64,000 nucleotides of DNA from Phytophthora hibernalis (GCA_012656075.1 JAAKBF010000282.1:412795-476794), one strand, 5' to 3'. Positions 47,178 through 59,700 are shown, counted from the stretch's first letter. The notes: generated by a model not told the origin, from the sequence alone. Numbers and translations: made by a program.

Positions 47178-47400
47178 TGTTGAGAATCTATGCCCCGCTT
47201 ATGCACGGTTCGCATATTACATTGGGACCGCGGGGGACGGTTAAGGCTAAACCGTTCCGGGCAGCAATGCCTTTGGTCAATGCATGTGGCTGGCTGAGAT
47301 CGAGGTCAAGGCAACAAGTAGGAAGGACAAGTAGAGCAGGTTACGTAAACTAATCAACTCACTTCGGCATTTGCCTTCCAAGCAACGCATCACATCAACA
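47178..47400 (+). repeat. Copia 5' LTR
   Basis: It begins TGTTGAGAATC and ends CATCAACA. It has a run of five G near 47230 where the 3' LTR has four. Confidence 0.8.
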
Positions 47401-47455
47401 GATTAATAGCCGCAACAACTACCTGACCAGAACGCTCCACCTGCACGTTCAAGAC

Positions 47456-48058
47456 ATGACGACCAAGCGCGCCGAAGTCCTCCTTGGGAGTGGGAACTAC
47501 TTTCGCTGGGAGTTTAACATGCGAATGACTCTGGCCCGTAAGGAACTACTCGCGCATGGGGAGGTCATCAAGTCCGGGAACGAGGTCACTGAAGCGTGGC
47601 TCGTTAGTGACGCGAAGGCACTCGGGATCATCGCTCAAGTCGTGGATCTGCAGCACCAGACGAAGATACGGTCAGAAACGCGTGCCATGCACGCTTGGGT
47701 CACGCTGCGTGACTTCTACAACCGTACCATGCCCCACAACCGGGTCGCTATTACACGACGTCTGCATGAGTTCAAGATGGAGAACGGTTCGACTATGGCG
47801 AGGCATCTGGACGCTTTCGACGAACTGGTCTTCGGACTGCAGATGTTGGGAGAGCCTGTCGACGAGGCACGACAGCTTGTGGTGCTACTGAGCAGCCTTC
47901 CATCGGAGTATGAGTTGATATCATCCATCGTGGAGAACGCTAAGGATGTATCGCTCATTGAGGTGAAGGAGAAGCTCCTGAAAGAGCACGAACGGTTGGA
48001 GAAGAAGGACACCGCCATGGAGAAAGCGTTCCGAGCTAACGGAAACTCTGGGCCGTAA
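47456..48058 (+). CDS. Copia gag
   Basis: This 200-codon frame starts at ATG 47456, 55 bp after the LTR, and matches the Copia gag (UBN2/retrotran_gag) pattern: YFRWEFNMRMTLARKELL near the start, WVTLRDFYNRTM in the middle and a charged helical C-terminus (LLKEHERLEKKDTAMEK). It ends at TAA 48056-48058, just before the zinc knuckle, which lies in another frame near 48130 (CFGCDQVGHMKRDY). There the last Cys of the CCHC box is Tyr. Truncation before the knuckle would remove RNA binding. Confidence 0.75.
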   Translation: MTTKRAEVLLGSGNYFRWEFNMRMTLARKELLAHGEVIKSGNEVTEAWLVSDAKALGIIAQVVDLQHQTKIRSETRAMHAWVTLRDFYNRTMPHNRVAITRRLHEFKMENGSTMARHLDAFDELVFGLQMLGEPVDEARQLVVLLSSLPSEYELISSIVENAKDVSLIEVKEKLLKEHERLEKKDTAMEKAFRANGNSGP

Positions 48059-48059
48059 A

Positions 48060-51000
48060 GGGCGGTCGCGGGAACGGTCGCAAGGGAAACGGTCCACGGA
48101 AGCACAGTGGAGGTTTCAAGGGCAAGTGCTTCGGGTGTGATCAAGTCGGTCACATGAAGCGGGACTACCCGGAACGGAGCGGCGGCAGCGGAAACGATGC
48201 TGTATTAGCCGTGGGTGATGAACGATCTACTGGATGGCTAATCGACAGTGGTGCTACGTCGCACATGACTCTTAATCGACCGACCTATTCGACTTTGAGA
48301 CGGTAGACGCTTGCGTTGAGGTGACTATTGCGGACGGCAAGAAGTTACCCGTTCTTGGTCGGGGAACGGTCAAGTTGACTGGTCTGGACGGCAGACGCAT
48401 CAAGATGATGGAGGTGCTCTACATACCGGGACTCGACAGACGCTTACTGTCAGTAGGAAAGCTCGCTGAGCGCGACTTGAGTGTGGAGTTCCAGCGTTGC
48501 TCATGTATCATTGGGGAGCGAACAGCGCAATTGCTATGGGGAAGAAGGTGGGCAAAGCGTTCCTACTGGACTCTGAGCAAGAGGAGGCACAGTTCGTGCA
48601 GTACTCGGGAGCTGAAAGTGAGTGGGAGCTGTGGCACGCTCGCATGGGACACCCAAACAAGAATGCAATGACCAAGACGCAGCGTGCCACGAACGGTATG
48701 CCTGCGGTGAAACAAGGGATCGAAACTTTGTGCGGGGGCTGCATGAAGGGTAAGCAGACAGTGACAGCGTTCTCGTCACGGTCATTGGCGAAGACACCGC
48801 GTGTGTTGGAACTAGTACACACGGATGTAATGGGCCCGATGAGAACGCTCTCAAAGGGTGGTGCCAAGTACGTCTGACATTTGTGGACGACTACTCACGG
48901 TTTGTAGTGGCGTACTTTGTGAAGAACAAGAGCGAGGTTGCCAGCAAGCTGAAAGAGTTTCAAGCGTTCTATCAAAATCAATGGGGAGAACGGTTGAAGT
49001 GTCTGCGTTCGGACAATGGAACGGAGTTCGTGAACAAAACGGTTGCTGAGATGGGCCGTCAAAATTGTATCGTGCACCAGAGAACGGTGCCGTACAGTCC
49101 TCAACAGAACGGAGTGGCGGAACGCATGAACCGAACGATCATGGAGAAGGCACGGAGCATGCTACACTACAAGTGTGTATCGACGGAATGGTGGGCCGAA
49201 GCTGTAAGTACAGCGGTTTACCTGATCAACCGTTCCGGCAACACGGCGCATACGGACTTGATACCATATGAGTTGGGTTTCAAGGTGAAACCTCGAATGG
49301 ACCACCTGCGTGTGTTTGGGTCGCAGGGGTACGCTGACATTCACGATGTGAAGAGGACGAAGCTCGAGTCAAAGAGTTTCAGGTGTACGTTCCTCGAGTA
49401 CGCTGAGAACGTCAAGAGATACCGAGTGTTTGACTTGGACGCTTCCCAGGTCAAGGTGTCACGGTCGGTGAAGCAGGATGAGCGTGGGGTGGCCGGTATA
49501 TATGACACGCAGTCGCCGCAGCTTGGAACGGTCATCCATGTGACCATGGACGGTGATGTTGGAAGCGTTCCTCCACCAGTGGAGCGCGAACCTATCATGA
49601 ACGAGCCCATGGAATCTGTCGAGGAACCTGTTCAAGATGTCCAGGATACTGAAATGGATGAGGTGGAACCTGATCAGGAGGCCAACCAACCTCAACTGCG
49701 TCCACCCGAACCTGCATCGAGAGGACTCGAGCTGGCTGAGTATCATCCGCCACCACAAGCGTTCGATGATGATCGTTTGGTGTTTCACCCTGAGGCGGAA
49801 CGCTCGAGACGATCGCGTGAGCCGGTGTTTCTATTGGAGAACGGCTTAGACGCAGAACAGCAGTCGGAAGGGAGCGGCGGACCTCCAACTCCGAAGCGTG
49901 CCAGGATTGACGAAGACGTCTTGCTCGCTGAGGCAGTATTGGCTTATGCAGCTAGTATTGACGGCGTTCCGGACACGCCGAATTCGTATGCGGAAGCTGT
50001 TGCAAGTGATGAAGCAGCGGAATGGGGTCGGGCTATGGAGGCGGAGCTACTCTCTCATGCCCAGAACGGTACGTGGACGCTTGTTCCACGTGGAACGGCA
50101 ACCCGTCCGATTGGGTGTCGTTGGGTGTTTGCCAAGAAGCGTGACGAGCACGGTCGAGTGATTCGATCCAAGGCTCGGCTTGTCGCACAGGGGTTCAAGC
50201 AGAAGTTTGGAATAGACTGCTTTGACACTTACTTCCCGGTGGCAAACATGAACTCGATTCGAGTTGTACTAGCCGTGTGCGCGGCATACGGCTATGTGAT
50301 GGAACAGTTGGACGCGGATACAGCGTTCCTGAACAGTGGATTGGTGAAACTTGTCTACATGGAGATTCCGTCTGGTTTGCAGAACGCCTCGGGCATGATG
50401 TGCAAGCTAGAGAAGGCTATCTACGACTTAAAGCAGGCATCAAGTGCTTGGAACAAGACTATCCATCGTGTGTTCTTGTAGAACGGTTTTAAGAGCTGCG
50501 GTGTGGACCAATGTGTCTATGTGAAACGCTCTGGGAACGGGTTCGTGTATGTGTGCCTGTACGTGAACGACATGATCATTGCTGCGAAGACGACCAATGA
50601 GATTTGTGAAGTCAAGGACGCGCTCAAGAACGCTTTCAAGATGAAGGAGTTGGGCGCGGTGACGTTCATCTTGGGGATGGAGATCAACCACGACAAAATC
50701 GCCGGAACGCTTATGATTAAGCAAACTCGTTACATCGACGACGTGGTGGAACGCTTCAACCAGCAGAACACAAAGGTTGTTGAGAACACGTGTGCTTCAA
50801 ACGTAAAGTTGTCGAAGCTGCTGTCACCAACTACTGATGAGGAACGGTTCGAAATGCGGTCAAGACCCTACCGTTCGCTCATCGGATGTCTGATGTGCAT
50901 CACGACATTTACCCGACCGGACATAGCGTATGTTGTGACGCAGTTGTCACGTTTCCTCGAGAACTCAGGTGTGCAACACTGGAAGGCAGCTATTCGAGTT

Positions 51001-51535
51001 CTACGGAACCTCAAGTCGACTGGTGAACATGGCATCGAATATCAAGGTGGCTCCGGGAACGCTTCGGCCGAAGCGTTTACTGACGCTGACTGGGGCAGCA
51101 ACATTGACGACAGACGCTCCGTGTCGGGGGTCATGGTGATGATTGGGAACGCTCCAGTGGTATTCAAGTCGAAGTACCAGAGGACGGTTGCACTCAGCTC
51201 TGCGGAAGCTGAGTACATGGCTCTGAGGCTGTGCACACAAGAGTTGCTTTGGGTTCGTGCTATGCTAAAAGACATGGGTCGCAAGAAAGTGGGAGGAACG
51301 CTTGTCTGGGAGGCTAACTAAGGTGTCATTGCATTGGCATGCAACGCTGGATATCACGCACGGACGAAGCATGTGGATATACGCCACCGCTTCATCCGCG
51401 AGAACGTGGAACGTGGAACGATCAAGGTGGACTACGTCGACACCAAGCATCAACTGGCTGACATGCTCTCGGGCCCAAGACATTAAAGTACCTGCGTGAG
51501 GCAACCGGCATCAAGGACAAGGTCATCGTGCAGTA
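48060..51535 (+). pseudogene. Copia pol
   Basis: The protease site DSGATSHMT lies near 48246. GAG-pre-integrase H/C residues (ELWHARMGH and CGGCMKGKQ) lie near 48630-48750. Integrase has HTDVMGP near 48825, RSDNGTEF near 49010 and YSPQQNGVAERMNR near 49095. A 532-codon frame, 48883-50481, covers most of integrase, an acidic/proline spacer and the first half of reverse transcriptase (IGCRWVFAKK near 50110). A TAG at 50479-50481 precedes the rest. The YVDD box reads YVND near 50560. RNase H (FTDADWGSNIDDRRSVSG and LSSAEAEYMAL) lies at 51080-51230, with the end in another frame to 51535. Frameshifts lie near 48300, 48500, 48877 and 51321. Confidence 0.85.
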
Positions 51536-51549
51536 GCGGTGAGTGGATG

Positions 51550-51771
51550 TGTTGAGAATCTATGCCCCGCTTATGCACGGTTCGCATATTACATTGGGAC
51601 CGCGGGGACGGTTAAGGCTAAACCGTTCCGGGCAGCAATGCCTTTGGTCAATGCATGTGGCTGGCTGAGATCGAGGTCAAGGCAACAAGTAGGAAGGACA
51701 AGTAGAGCAGGTTACGTAAACTAATCAACTCACTTCGGCATTTGCCTTCCAAGCAACGCATCACATCGACA
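51550..51771 (+). repeat. Copia 3' LTR
   Basis: It is nearly identical to 47178-47400 and ends CATCGACA where the 5' LTR has CATCAACA. The short purine-rich stretch expected just before it is not obvious. Confidence 0.8.
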
Positions 51772-52099
51772 GTAACCGACTTTGCCAATCACGCCATGTG
51801 TGCGTTTCTAGAGGATCGGATGACAGATCGGTGGATTGCAGTGACTATTCGCGCGTCGTTGTGAGCATTACGGAGTTTGAAACGATGCATCTTCATGGTC
51901 ATTGAATGATCCCCGACAACAGGTGGGATCTGTATCACAACTTTTGCAGCTGGCGATATTAATACCAGAAGCATAAGTGATTACATGAAATAGGAATCCT
52001 AAGTTTCCGTGCAAACATTGCCTTGAAAGTTTTCGTGTAACGTTACCATCGGTCTTTTGTCATTCGTGGCGATAACCGGAGTTGTTGCCAGCTTTCGGT
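51772..52099. other. Upstream region of the effector at 52172
   Basis: No gene is recognised. The DNA leads into the initiator at 52100. Confidence 0.4.
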
Positions 52100-52115
52100 C
52101 TCATTCTTCAATTTC
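52100..52115 (+). promoter_or_regulatory. Oomycete-type initiator
   Basis: CTCATTCTTCAATTT agrees with the oomycete core-promoter consensus GCTCATTYYNCAWTTT at nearly all positions. It stands 57 bp before the ATG of the effector gene at 52172, a normal distance. It is a strong sign that this was a transcribed gene. Confidence 0.65.
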
Positions 52116-52171
52116 TCCCCAGCCCCGAAGAGACCACTCCCTGCTCCAATCCCACTACATACCAAGTTTCA

Positions 52172-52606
52172 ATGCGTCTCTGATACGTCCTGCTGTTGGC
52201 TGCTGCTACCACTCTCCTCGCTAGAGGCCACGCGTTGTTTGCAACCTCAAATGCCGACCAGCTCACGGATATTTCAACGATGGGTTCACCTGACATGGTT
52301 AACTCTCTCGAAGTTAGCAGTGGCGCTGCTGACGAAAAGGGGTTTCTACGAATTCGCAAAGTGGAAGATGTCGATGATGACAGCAATGAGGAGGAGGAGG
52401 ATGAAGATGAAGAGAGGGCTAACGGGACCAACCTCTTCAAGACGTCCAAGCTCGACCAGATGGTGAGAATCGTTAAAACGTTCGATCGGTTCAAGAAGTG
52501 GAAGCGCGCTGGGTACCCTCCCACTGACATCTTCCAAAAGTTCAAAACCAACAAAAAGTACAAGAAGCTTTACTACATGTATAATAGGAACTACGCTACC
52601 AACTAA
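52172..52606 (+). pseudogene. RXLR effector gene with stop at codon 4
   Basis: From the ATG at 52172 the frame stays open to TAA at 52604-52606 except for TGA at 52181-52183 (codon 4), inside the signal peptide (residues 1-24). A degenerate GFLR stands at residues 57-60 with Gly in place of the first Arg. An acidic run leads to EER at 80-82. The C-terminus (KKWKRAGYPPTDIFQKF and KKLYYMYNRNY) fits one WY-type module of Phytophthora effectors. Total length would be 144 residues. Translation from a downstream CTG at 52196 would lose part of the signal peptide. The rest of the gene is undamaged, so the stop may be recent, allelic or an error. Confidence 0.8.
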
Positions 52607-53319
52607 CTGTGAACAGCGGACGATAACAAGAGTGATGAAGTGCTAGTATTGCTAACACCATAACTTGGGGAAGATGACTAACTTTGATGAAATTGAAGCA
52701 ATCCGTGGTCTGGTTTATTTGTTTGTTCAGCTCCACCCATTAACTATTACTACTACTTAGTAATACCTATATTCGGAAATAAACAGCAACGTTAGTCATG
52801 CATTTTGTGAAAATCGATTAGTTTGTGTACGTGCGCAGCACGCGGGCTCAAACCCAGGACCAAGCAGGGTCACATCTTGCTCGGCTTAGGGTTGTGTTAC
52901 CGCTCTCAGGAGTTCCAAGTGTGAGGCTCGGGTGTAGTTTCCCTGCCGGCAACCCCGACTTCTAAAGATGGCATCCGTTCCTCAGTTTGTACAAATACTC
53001 TCTGTCAGCATGATTTGATGGATCATGTGATTCGGATTTAGATGCTAATCGGCGATGTGAAATCGACATTCAGGTGCCGATTTAGAATAAATTTACCACA
53101 TGTCAAACACGACAATGGTGTTGAATTAACGTGAGCTTAGCGAAGTTTACAATACCAACAAAGCAAACTACAATAGATCTGCGAATGCATCGTTCATAGA
53201 GACTACCTTTCTACCCTAGTGCAGTCACGCTGGCGGCCCTCTAAGAAATGCATCGACGTCAACGAGAGAGCATTCCTAATCACAGAGAAACATGGTTATT
53301 CACATACAGAAGGTCAAAT
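52607..53319. other. Intergenic DNA, nothing recognised
   Basis: This is AT-rich DNA downstream of the effector. No gene, paired repeat or RNA was recognised. Confidence 0.5.
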
Positions 53320-54129
53320 CTACAGAACCTGAGTTGGGCTTACAGAAGCAGCCATACACTCACCGAGTGACGACAATTTATACAGACAGATGCCCGTCGG
53401 TGTAACCCGATCGAGTAACACATATTCCCTGACCGAGGTAAGAACATGCAAACACAGAAAGGATATCGGCGATCTTAACCTGCTATTTGCAGGTAAAGAT
53501 GGCCGATACCTTTGGGCAGCATGATTGGGTATCCTGGGCCAGTAGCGTGCGCAGGTGTGCGTACACACGTACGACGAACTCGACGTGGATGTATTACTTT
53601 GAGGAACTTGAACTTGCTCTTGAGATGACCTCGATGCCGCTGTTGGCGAACAAGGCGGCGAGCGTCGACGTCCGTCAGCTGCAGCTGTCTCTCCTCCTGA
53701 GTTCTTGTTCTTGGGTATGTAGTAAAAGTGGTACGAGTCCACGGAGTACAGCGGGGGCAGCAGTGGCGCCACAATGTTCCAAAACTTGTTGTTGAAGACG
53801 ACACTACCCAAGTAGTTTTTGAGGCGTGCATCGAAGTGAAGCTGTGATTCCTAAGGATCTCCATCACCCTTGAGTGTGTCGAGCGTCGTCTAAGGTGATG
53901 AAATACTCTTTACGCACTGAATCGACTTGAGGGATCGCGTTTTAGAAAAAGCGGTGAGCCTCCAACGTCCCTGAGTATCAAGAAAAGCTAACCCCATGCA
54001 AATATGACCCACTATATTTTGAGGGAACCCATAGGCTACAACTCCTTCAATTGACGGTATCCCGGCTCTGTAACCAACTCCTGTAGAACCCGACAAATTT
54101 TCAGCTACGTTGATGTCGCCTCGTTGCAA
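53320..54129 (-). other. Unrecognised, possibly decayed coding region
   Basis: Minus-strand frames at 54129-53890 (GYRAGIPSIEGVVAYGF) and 53811-53320 (FNNKFWNIVAPLLPPLYSVD) look protein-like in composition and follow each other with frame changes. No family is recognised and no signal peptide is present. Confidence 0.25.
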
Positions 54130-56430
54130 TCTGCACTCTGTGACGTGTCATGGTCCCCTCCGGCAGCCTCAAAGAAACAGAGCTCCATGAAAGAGATGGC
54201 TTAAGCACGACGCTAGAAAAGGATGCTATTTATGAGCTGTTACTTTTGCACTGTCGGGCTATTGTATTCCTTCAACCACTGTCCACCTGTTGTCGGCTGT
54301 CACATTCTCACCATCCACCTGCTACGTTTATGAATTGATATTTTATTTAGACAGTCATTCGCATATTTATGCATGAGGTGTTACGTACACAGCATCAACT
54401 TCAACGCGTTGTAGTGTTATATGTTGAAGTGCAACTAGCCGAACAATTACATTAATCTGTACTTTTCAGATCTCTACCGGAATATTTATGCTGTCATTGC
54501 ACTAACATTTGAAAGCCTTTTCGTCGTTTAAGGCTAATCTTCAAATACTCGATGCTATTACGACGTCTGCGCTTCTCGTTCCGTTGCAATAACTTGCATC
54601 GCTTTGCTACAAGACTCGTCAATCTTGCATGTGTTTTATTGTCTTGCAATAAGGATAAAGAGATAGCAATATGATTTGGTTAGCAGGTCCCTAGGTCGCA
54701 ACGCCCGTAGCGTTCACTACTTCTAGCCTCTAATCACTGAATGTATCCGATGTATCCATGCTAGATATGCGCCCGGTTCACCGTTCGTGCAAGCTGCTCA
54801 GCTTCGTAATCGACAAGACGGCAATCACCAAACTGCACTGACCACTTGAACACACCATCATTCATCCGAAGTGCCACCACTTCTCCTACAAATTGCGCTG
54901 GTCTCCTCCGTGTCTCCGTCCATTGTGAGATCGTCCATCACGCGCCATTGTAATGGATGATCAGGTTGCTGTATAAAAAGTCTCATTAGACGATCGACTT
55001 CGTAGAAATCATCTTGGTTTTCGTCATAGCTGGGCGTCGAGATCGAGGTCGTCCAGGGTCCGCCTCACTTTTGATGCCGATATGAGCAGATATGATCCCA
55101 TGGAAAGTCAACACGGAGCGTACCTAACTTCCTCGCAATTTGGAGGAACTGAACAATTCCAACAAATTTTCAAACTGACAGGTATGAATCCTTTTTATCT
55201 GTTGAGGAGCAACACTTGAACAGGGTCGCCAACAGGTGAGAAGGGTGGTTTGGTGACAACAGCTCAAAAGTGCTAGAACAACAGAAATGAATTATTTTCC
55301 CTAGGAAATCATGGGCAGCCTCAACCCATGAAAGTTGCAGATTGGCGAAGCAGAATTCATTGATAAAATTTCTGGTAGCCAACGTAAGATATGCAGAATT
55401 TCTTTGACCCAGATACGTTCATGGTGAAGCTTTTAGCGTAGTACATGAACACGAACATGTCGACCAGTGGCTCGAGAAACTTTGATAGGAAAGACACAAT
55501 TTCAGGCCTTCTCAGATGCTGCGTGTGCTGCACGCAACTGTGAGTGGGCCACCGCGGTGCCAGCGGAATGATATGGTCCATGACCAACTTTTAGGAGGGC
55601 TCGTCTTCGTCTTCACTGTCGCACAGGAGCTTGCTGGCACTGCAGTTTGCTCGATGTCCCTTAGTGTGGGCTGCGCGTGCTACTTTCACAAACGCGTCGA
55701 GGGATTCCTCGTATTTCATTTATTCAGAACATTGCTGCCTTCCTTTTGTCCCGGAAGTGTAAATGATATCAACCATTGCCGGATTCAAGTGCACCCCCTC
55801 CCGAAAACTCGCAGCAAATTGTTGAACTGATGGACATATAGTGCAAAGGAGGACGCTATGTACTGCGTGGTTCTGGAAATGCCTATAATAGCGGCTGAGG
55901 TAGTTATAGTGACAGAGCTGAGGCTGATGAGTTCCTGGATGCTTGCTTCCCCGACAGTCACAGCACTCATAATATCTTTATAACTGACGCTGTTTGAGGC
56001 CTTCGCAGCGAAAGTGTCCCTTTGTATTCACGGCTGATTCCGTTGTTGTGAAGTTCTTCCACACTCATCAACGACAGAATTCTGGCTTCTCAGGTACAGA
56101 AAGTCCTCTCCATCAGCTAGTGTGACCTCGACAGCAGGAATATTCCAGTACCGAGCGGAATCGCGACGAAGTTGCTGGAATGTGTATGCGAGTATACATA
56201 CCCAATACATGCACTGAGCAAAAGTAATATTGTGAATTCTGTCCAAAATTGCAGATGTTAGGTGGTTCGCTTAACCGCCGCATACAATTTGCAAGTCATT
56301 TGCGATGACGCCAAAAGCAACACAGTGTCACAGAAGTACGAATTCGACTCAGTGTGGATTTTACAGTCAGATTTGGTGCGCTGGTCATTGCTTGACGGTT
56401 TTACCGCCGGAGATTCAACTAATCCGCCAA
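54130..56430. other. Intergenic DNA with weak open frames
   Basis: Short frames such as 55587-55357 on the minus strand (MVMDHIIPLAPRWPTHS) and 55516-55830 on the plus strand overlap on opposite strands and cannot both be real. Neither shows a domain. Nothing firm is seen. Confidence 0.4.
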
Positions 56431-56439
56431 TGCAGTTTC

Positions 56440-56725
56440 CAGTAGAACCCACAATACGAACACCTCAATTCTGCCGGCAATCCTACCGGCTGATTTACAC
56501 TATTCTGCAACTTAACGTATGTACAATTCTACCGGCAGATATTGGAGCGCAAGTGATGATCCTGCAATCTCGCCGGCAGTTTTACTCATCTCTGCGGCAG
56601 ATATTTCTCAATACTGAGCGCGAGCGATATAATCCTGCGATTCTGCCGGTAGATATGGCACAATATGGAGCGCGAGCGACATGATTCTGCAATTCTGCAG
56701 GCAGATATTGCGCAATAATGTAGTG
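56440..56725. repeat. Degenerate tandem-like repeats around a CTGCCGGCAGATATT motif
   Basis: Seven or so variants of ATTCTGCCGGCAGATATT recur at irregular 40-65 base spacing. The last three are followed by an AGCGCGAGCGA- or GCGCAATA-like segment. This resembles an old minisatellite or subterminal repeats of a transposon. Confidence 0.5.
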
Positions 56726-59700
56726 TATTCCGGGTCGGAAGATCCAAAAGGTGAACTCGCGGCGATGCGGGGCTTACCCGCACGGAACTCTAGCCAAGTG
56801 TATTGATGAATAGATGGAAGATTAAAGAGTGAGCTCTAGGTCTGATGCTGACCAGTCCGTCGCACAGAGTCTCCCTGTCCAGGAGCGTCTTCCCTGGGTT
56901 GATCAAGGGAGATGGTTGGCTGGGACAACAATAACATGTAACGGCCGACATGAAGACTAACATTCAAGTTCCGTATGAAGCTCCATGTCAGGCACTGACA
57001 GCCAGACTTGAAGAACGTAAAAACCCATTGTCGCCAGCACTGGTTGCCGTACGACACAGCTGGGTCACTGTGATCTAGTCTGTACTGCCTAGCAAAAGGA
57101 CCAGGGCCAGCTGGCGGTGGTGTGCCAGGCTGAAATATCCGCCATCCACTACACAGCCCCGAAGCTTGTTTTACCACCGCTCTGCTACACTCCACTCAGC
57201 ACATCAGGCACAAGTTCTCGGACCTGGTCACCATGGTAGATATTCGTAGCACGAGTCGGTGTGATGGTCGCAGGTCGCCGTTGCGTTCTAGCGAGGTTTC
57301 CTGGACCGCGATATTTGACGCTGACGGCGGGTGGGTGGAGACATCGGCTCAGGCAGTGAAGCACCTGATGCTGAAGCCGCGGCGGCCGTAGTTGTCGATC
57401 TGGTACGGCGGTCTAGAGGAAGCTGTGAGTGCTGACCCACGATGCCTGTGCGTTGTTGGCTGTCCTCATTTGTGGCGCGTCGTCGTTGCGGTCAAGCCGA
57501 GGGTAGGACCGTACTCGGGGCATTATTGCTGTCGGCTCGCTGTGGATCTCTCCTGGCAGCTTCTATCACGCGTTTGCGTCGACGCTTGTTGTTCGTCTTG
57601 CGCGCTGGCGCTGGGTCCACGGCATCCTGGGCACGTGGTCGTGAAGTATCTGGCTGCTGTGGCGCCGTCGTGGGTGTTCATCTCAGCAGGCACTCCGGTC
57701 AGCGTCTCCCAGTACTCCGTGAGCATGAACATGCGACGTCATGCTGGTATTTACGCGTTGAAAGGCTAATAGCTAGCCGTCAAGTGTTATGACTACTAAT
57801 GCCTCAAAGACAACACTGCCACACTAAAAGGGTTCACGCGACGGGATTGGGATGCTTGCTACCTGGACCTACCTGGACCTAGTGTAACTAAGCTTATCAT
57901 CTAAGACAATAGCAGATTCGCAGGGATGCGCCGTGGACGTGGTCATATATGTTGAGTCCACTCTGTATGAAATCTACTAGTACCACATGCACATGCCCAC
58001 TCTATAACAACTGTTAGAGGTCATAGTTAGGCTATGATTGAAAGCAAGCACTGGAAACTTGGTGTGACACTTCAATACTTTAAACTCAGAAAATCATAAA
58101 TTTCTGAGCTTATTCGTGCGCAGCGCGACTTTGTCCATAATTCTAGGACAAACTTTCGAATTAACTTGCGTTGAGTAAGGGGTTTTAGGCTCTTATCATA
58201 TCTGTTCTAAAGACAATTTGATAAATTGGGCACATCGCATTTATTGTGTTAAATCACCATCATTACAAACACTAAGTCATTTTTGTCCTTAATTCCCGGT
58301 TCTAGGACAAAAAAGAGATAGACCTGCGTACTTAAGCGAATACTTGTCCTTAAATTAAGGACCAAATATTTTGGGGCTAATTAATCGTGTGTCAGTCACT
58401 TCTCTTTTCACGTCATTATAATTTACCTTATGACGTATTGAATTTGCTTTTTGCCATTTTGAAGTTGAAAAGGTGCAGTGTCCACTAAATCGAGGAGACC
58501 GGTTGTCACCAGGATTTATGATATACCTCCACCAGACGTCGACAGAGGTGTTCAGTGTGTTCAACAGCTTGATTTTCCTGAAATACAGTAGCTAGGCGTT
58601 GTTAGTTAGTGAGGTGGGTAAGAACGCGAGCGAGATGACCTCGTACTTCGAGAGTATCAATGGTGCGCCTAAGGTCGAGAGCAACTACAACCCGTCCACA
58701 TGAATGCTGGAGATCATCAGATATAGTGTGGGTAGCAACAACGCTGACAAGACTGATTTCGTGGATGTGGTTGTTCTTCATCGTCAATACTATCACTGAA
58801 CTAGAGCGACAAGTGCCGCGAGTGCTGTCAAAATGATGTATGGTTACGCAACGTGAATGTTGATAAACAGTAATGGAAGCGACCAGAAGAGTCTAATATG
58901 TGAGTGCTTTTCGAAAAGGAGAAACCGCTGTGGCACGAAGTGGTTGTGGATTTCCCCGGCTGCCGAGTTCGACTGTCTGGTGGAATATTTGGACTGCATG
59001 AGTGGAGAAAGATACGGTATGGCGTCAGCAGTAACGTGGACAAGTGACCGTTGGAAGAGAAGTGGGCTAAATATGCAAGCCAAGGATAGATCGGAAGGTG
59101 TCCATCGGATGAGGCCTCCTTCAGTGAGATCAGAATAAACCATGTCCGGACCGCCAATTCCCTGACAGCAGGACAACCTAAGGTATAAAAGTGCTCTCGT
59201 CGAACGTATCCCGAGTAGCAGCCTGCGTTGAATTGGTTCAAAGCACCGAACAGGATCCATCAAGAACCCCACGACCTTATGCCAACACTAAAACACACAT
59301 GACCGCCATAAGCGATCGGAACTCCAAATATTCAAGTACAAGCTTCGAGGGTCATATGAGGTCCCACTGGATGGAAGATACTCTCGATGAGATTCCCAAT
59401 CCAGAATCAACACGCCTCAAAATTTAGCTGCACGATTTACCGAATAACCAAAAATCACGAAGATAACCTAAACGAACCAAGGTTGACAGACATCCTTGAT
59501 GAAGGTCGGACTTGATGAAGGGTCGGTTTCATTATATCTTTCCACGGAACAGAACCCAGGTGGCATCGTCGTCAAATGATGTGTGGCCCTGTACCTAGAT
59601 GCGCACCGTCATCAATGATGTGTGAGCGCACCAAGAAGTTCGCCAACATCAGGTCCTTTGTGAAACCAAGTCGAAGTCAGTGAAGTCAGCAGGAGCAGAC

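Larger units (their letters stand above)
47178..51771 (+). mobile_element. Copia retrotransposon with both LTRs
   Basis: Two terminal repeats of about 222 bp (47178-47400 and 51550-51771) enclose gag, protease, integrase, reverse transcriptase and RNase H in Copia order. The LTRs differ by about one indel and one substitution. The exact left boundary could be 6 bp earlier, because TGGATG precedes both repeats. No clear target duplication is visible. Coding parts carry frameshifts and motif losses, so it is not autonomous. Confidence 0.9.

Noticed and set aside
52826..52960. GGGCTCAAACCCAGGA as a tRNA T-arm
   Set aside because: No matching acceptor stem, D-arm or anticodon arm surrounds it.
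57392..57792. Two overlapping plus-strand frames of about 120 codons
   Set aside because: Cysteine/arginine-rich composition in overlapping frames, no domain, and an equally open minus strand suggest GC-rich chance frames.
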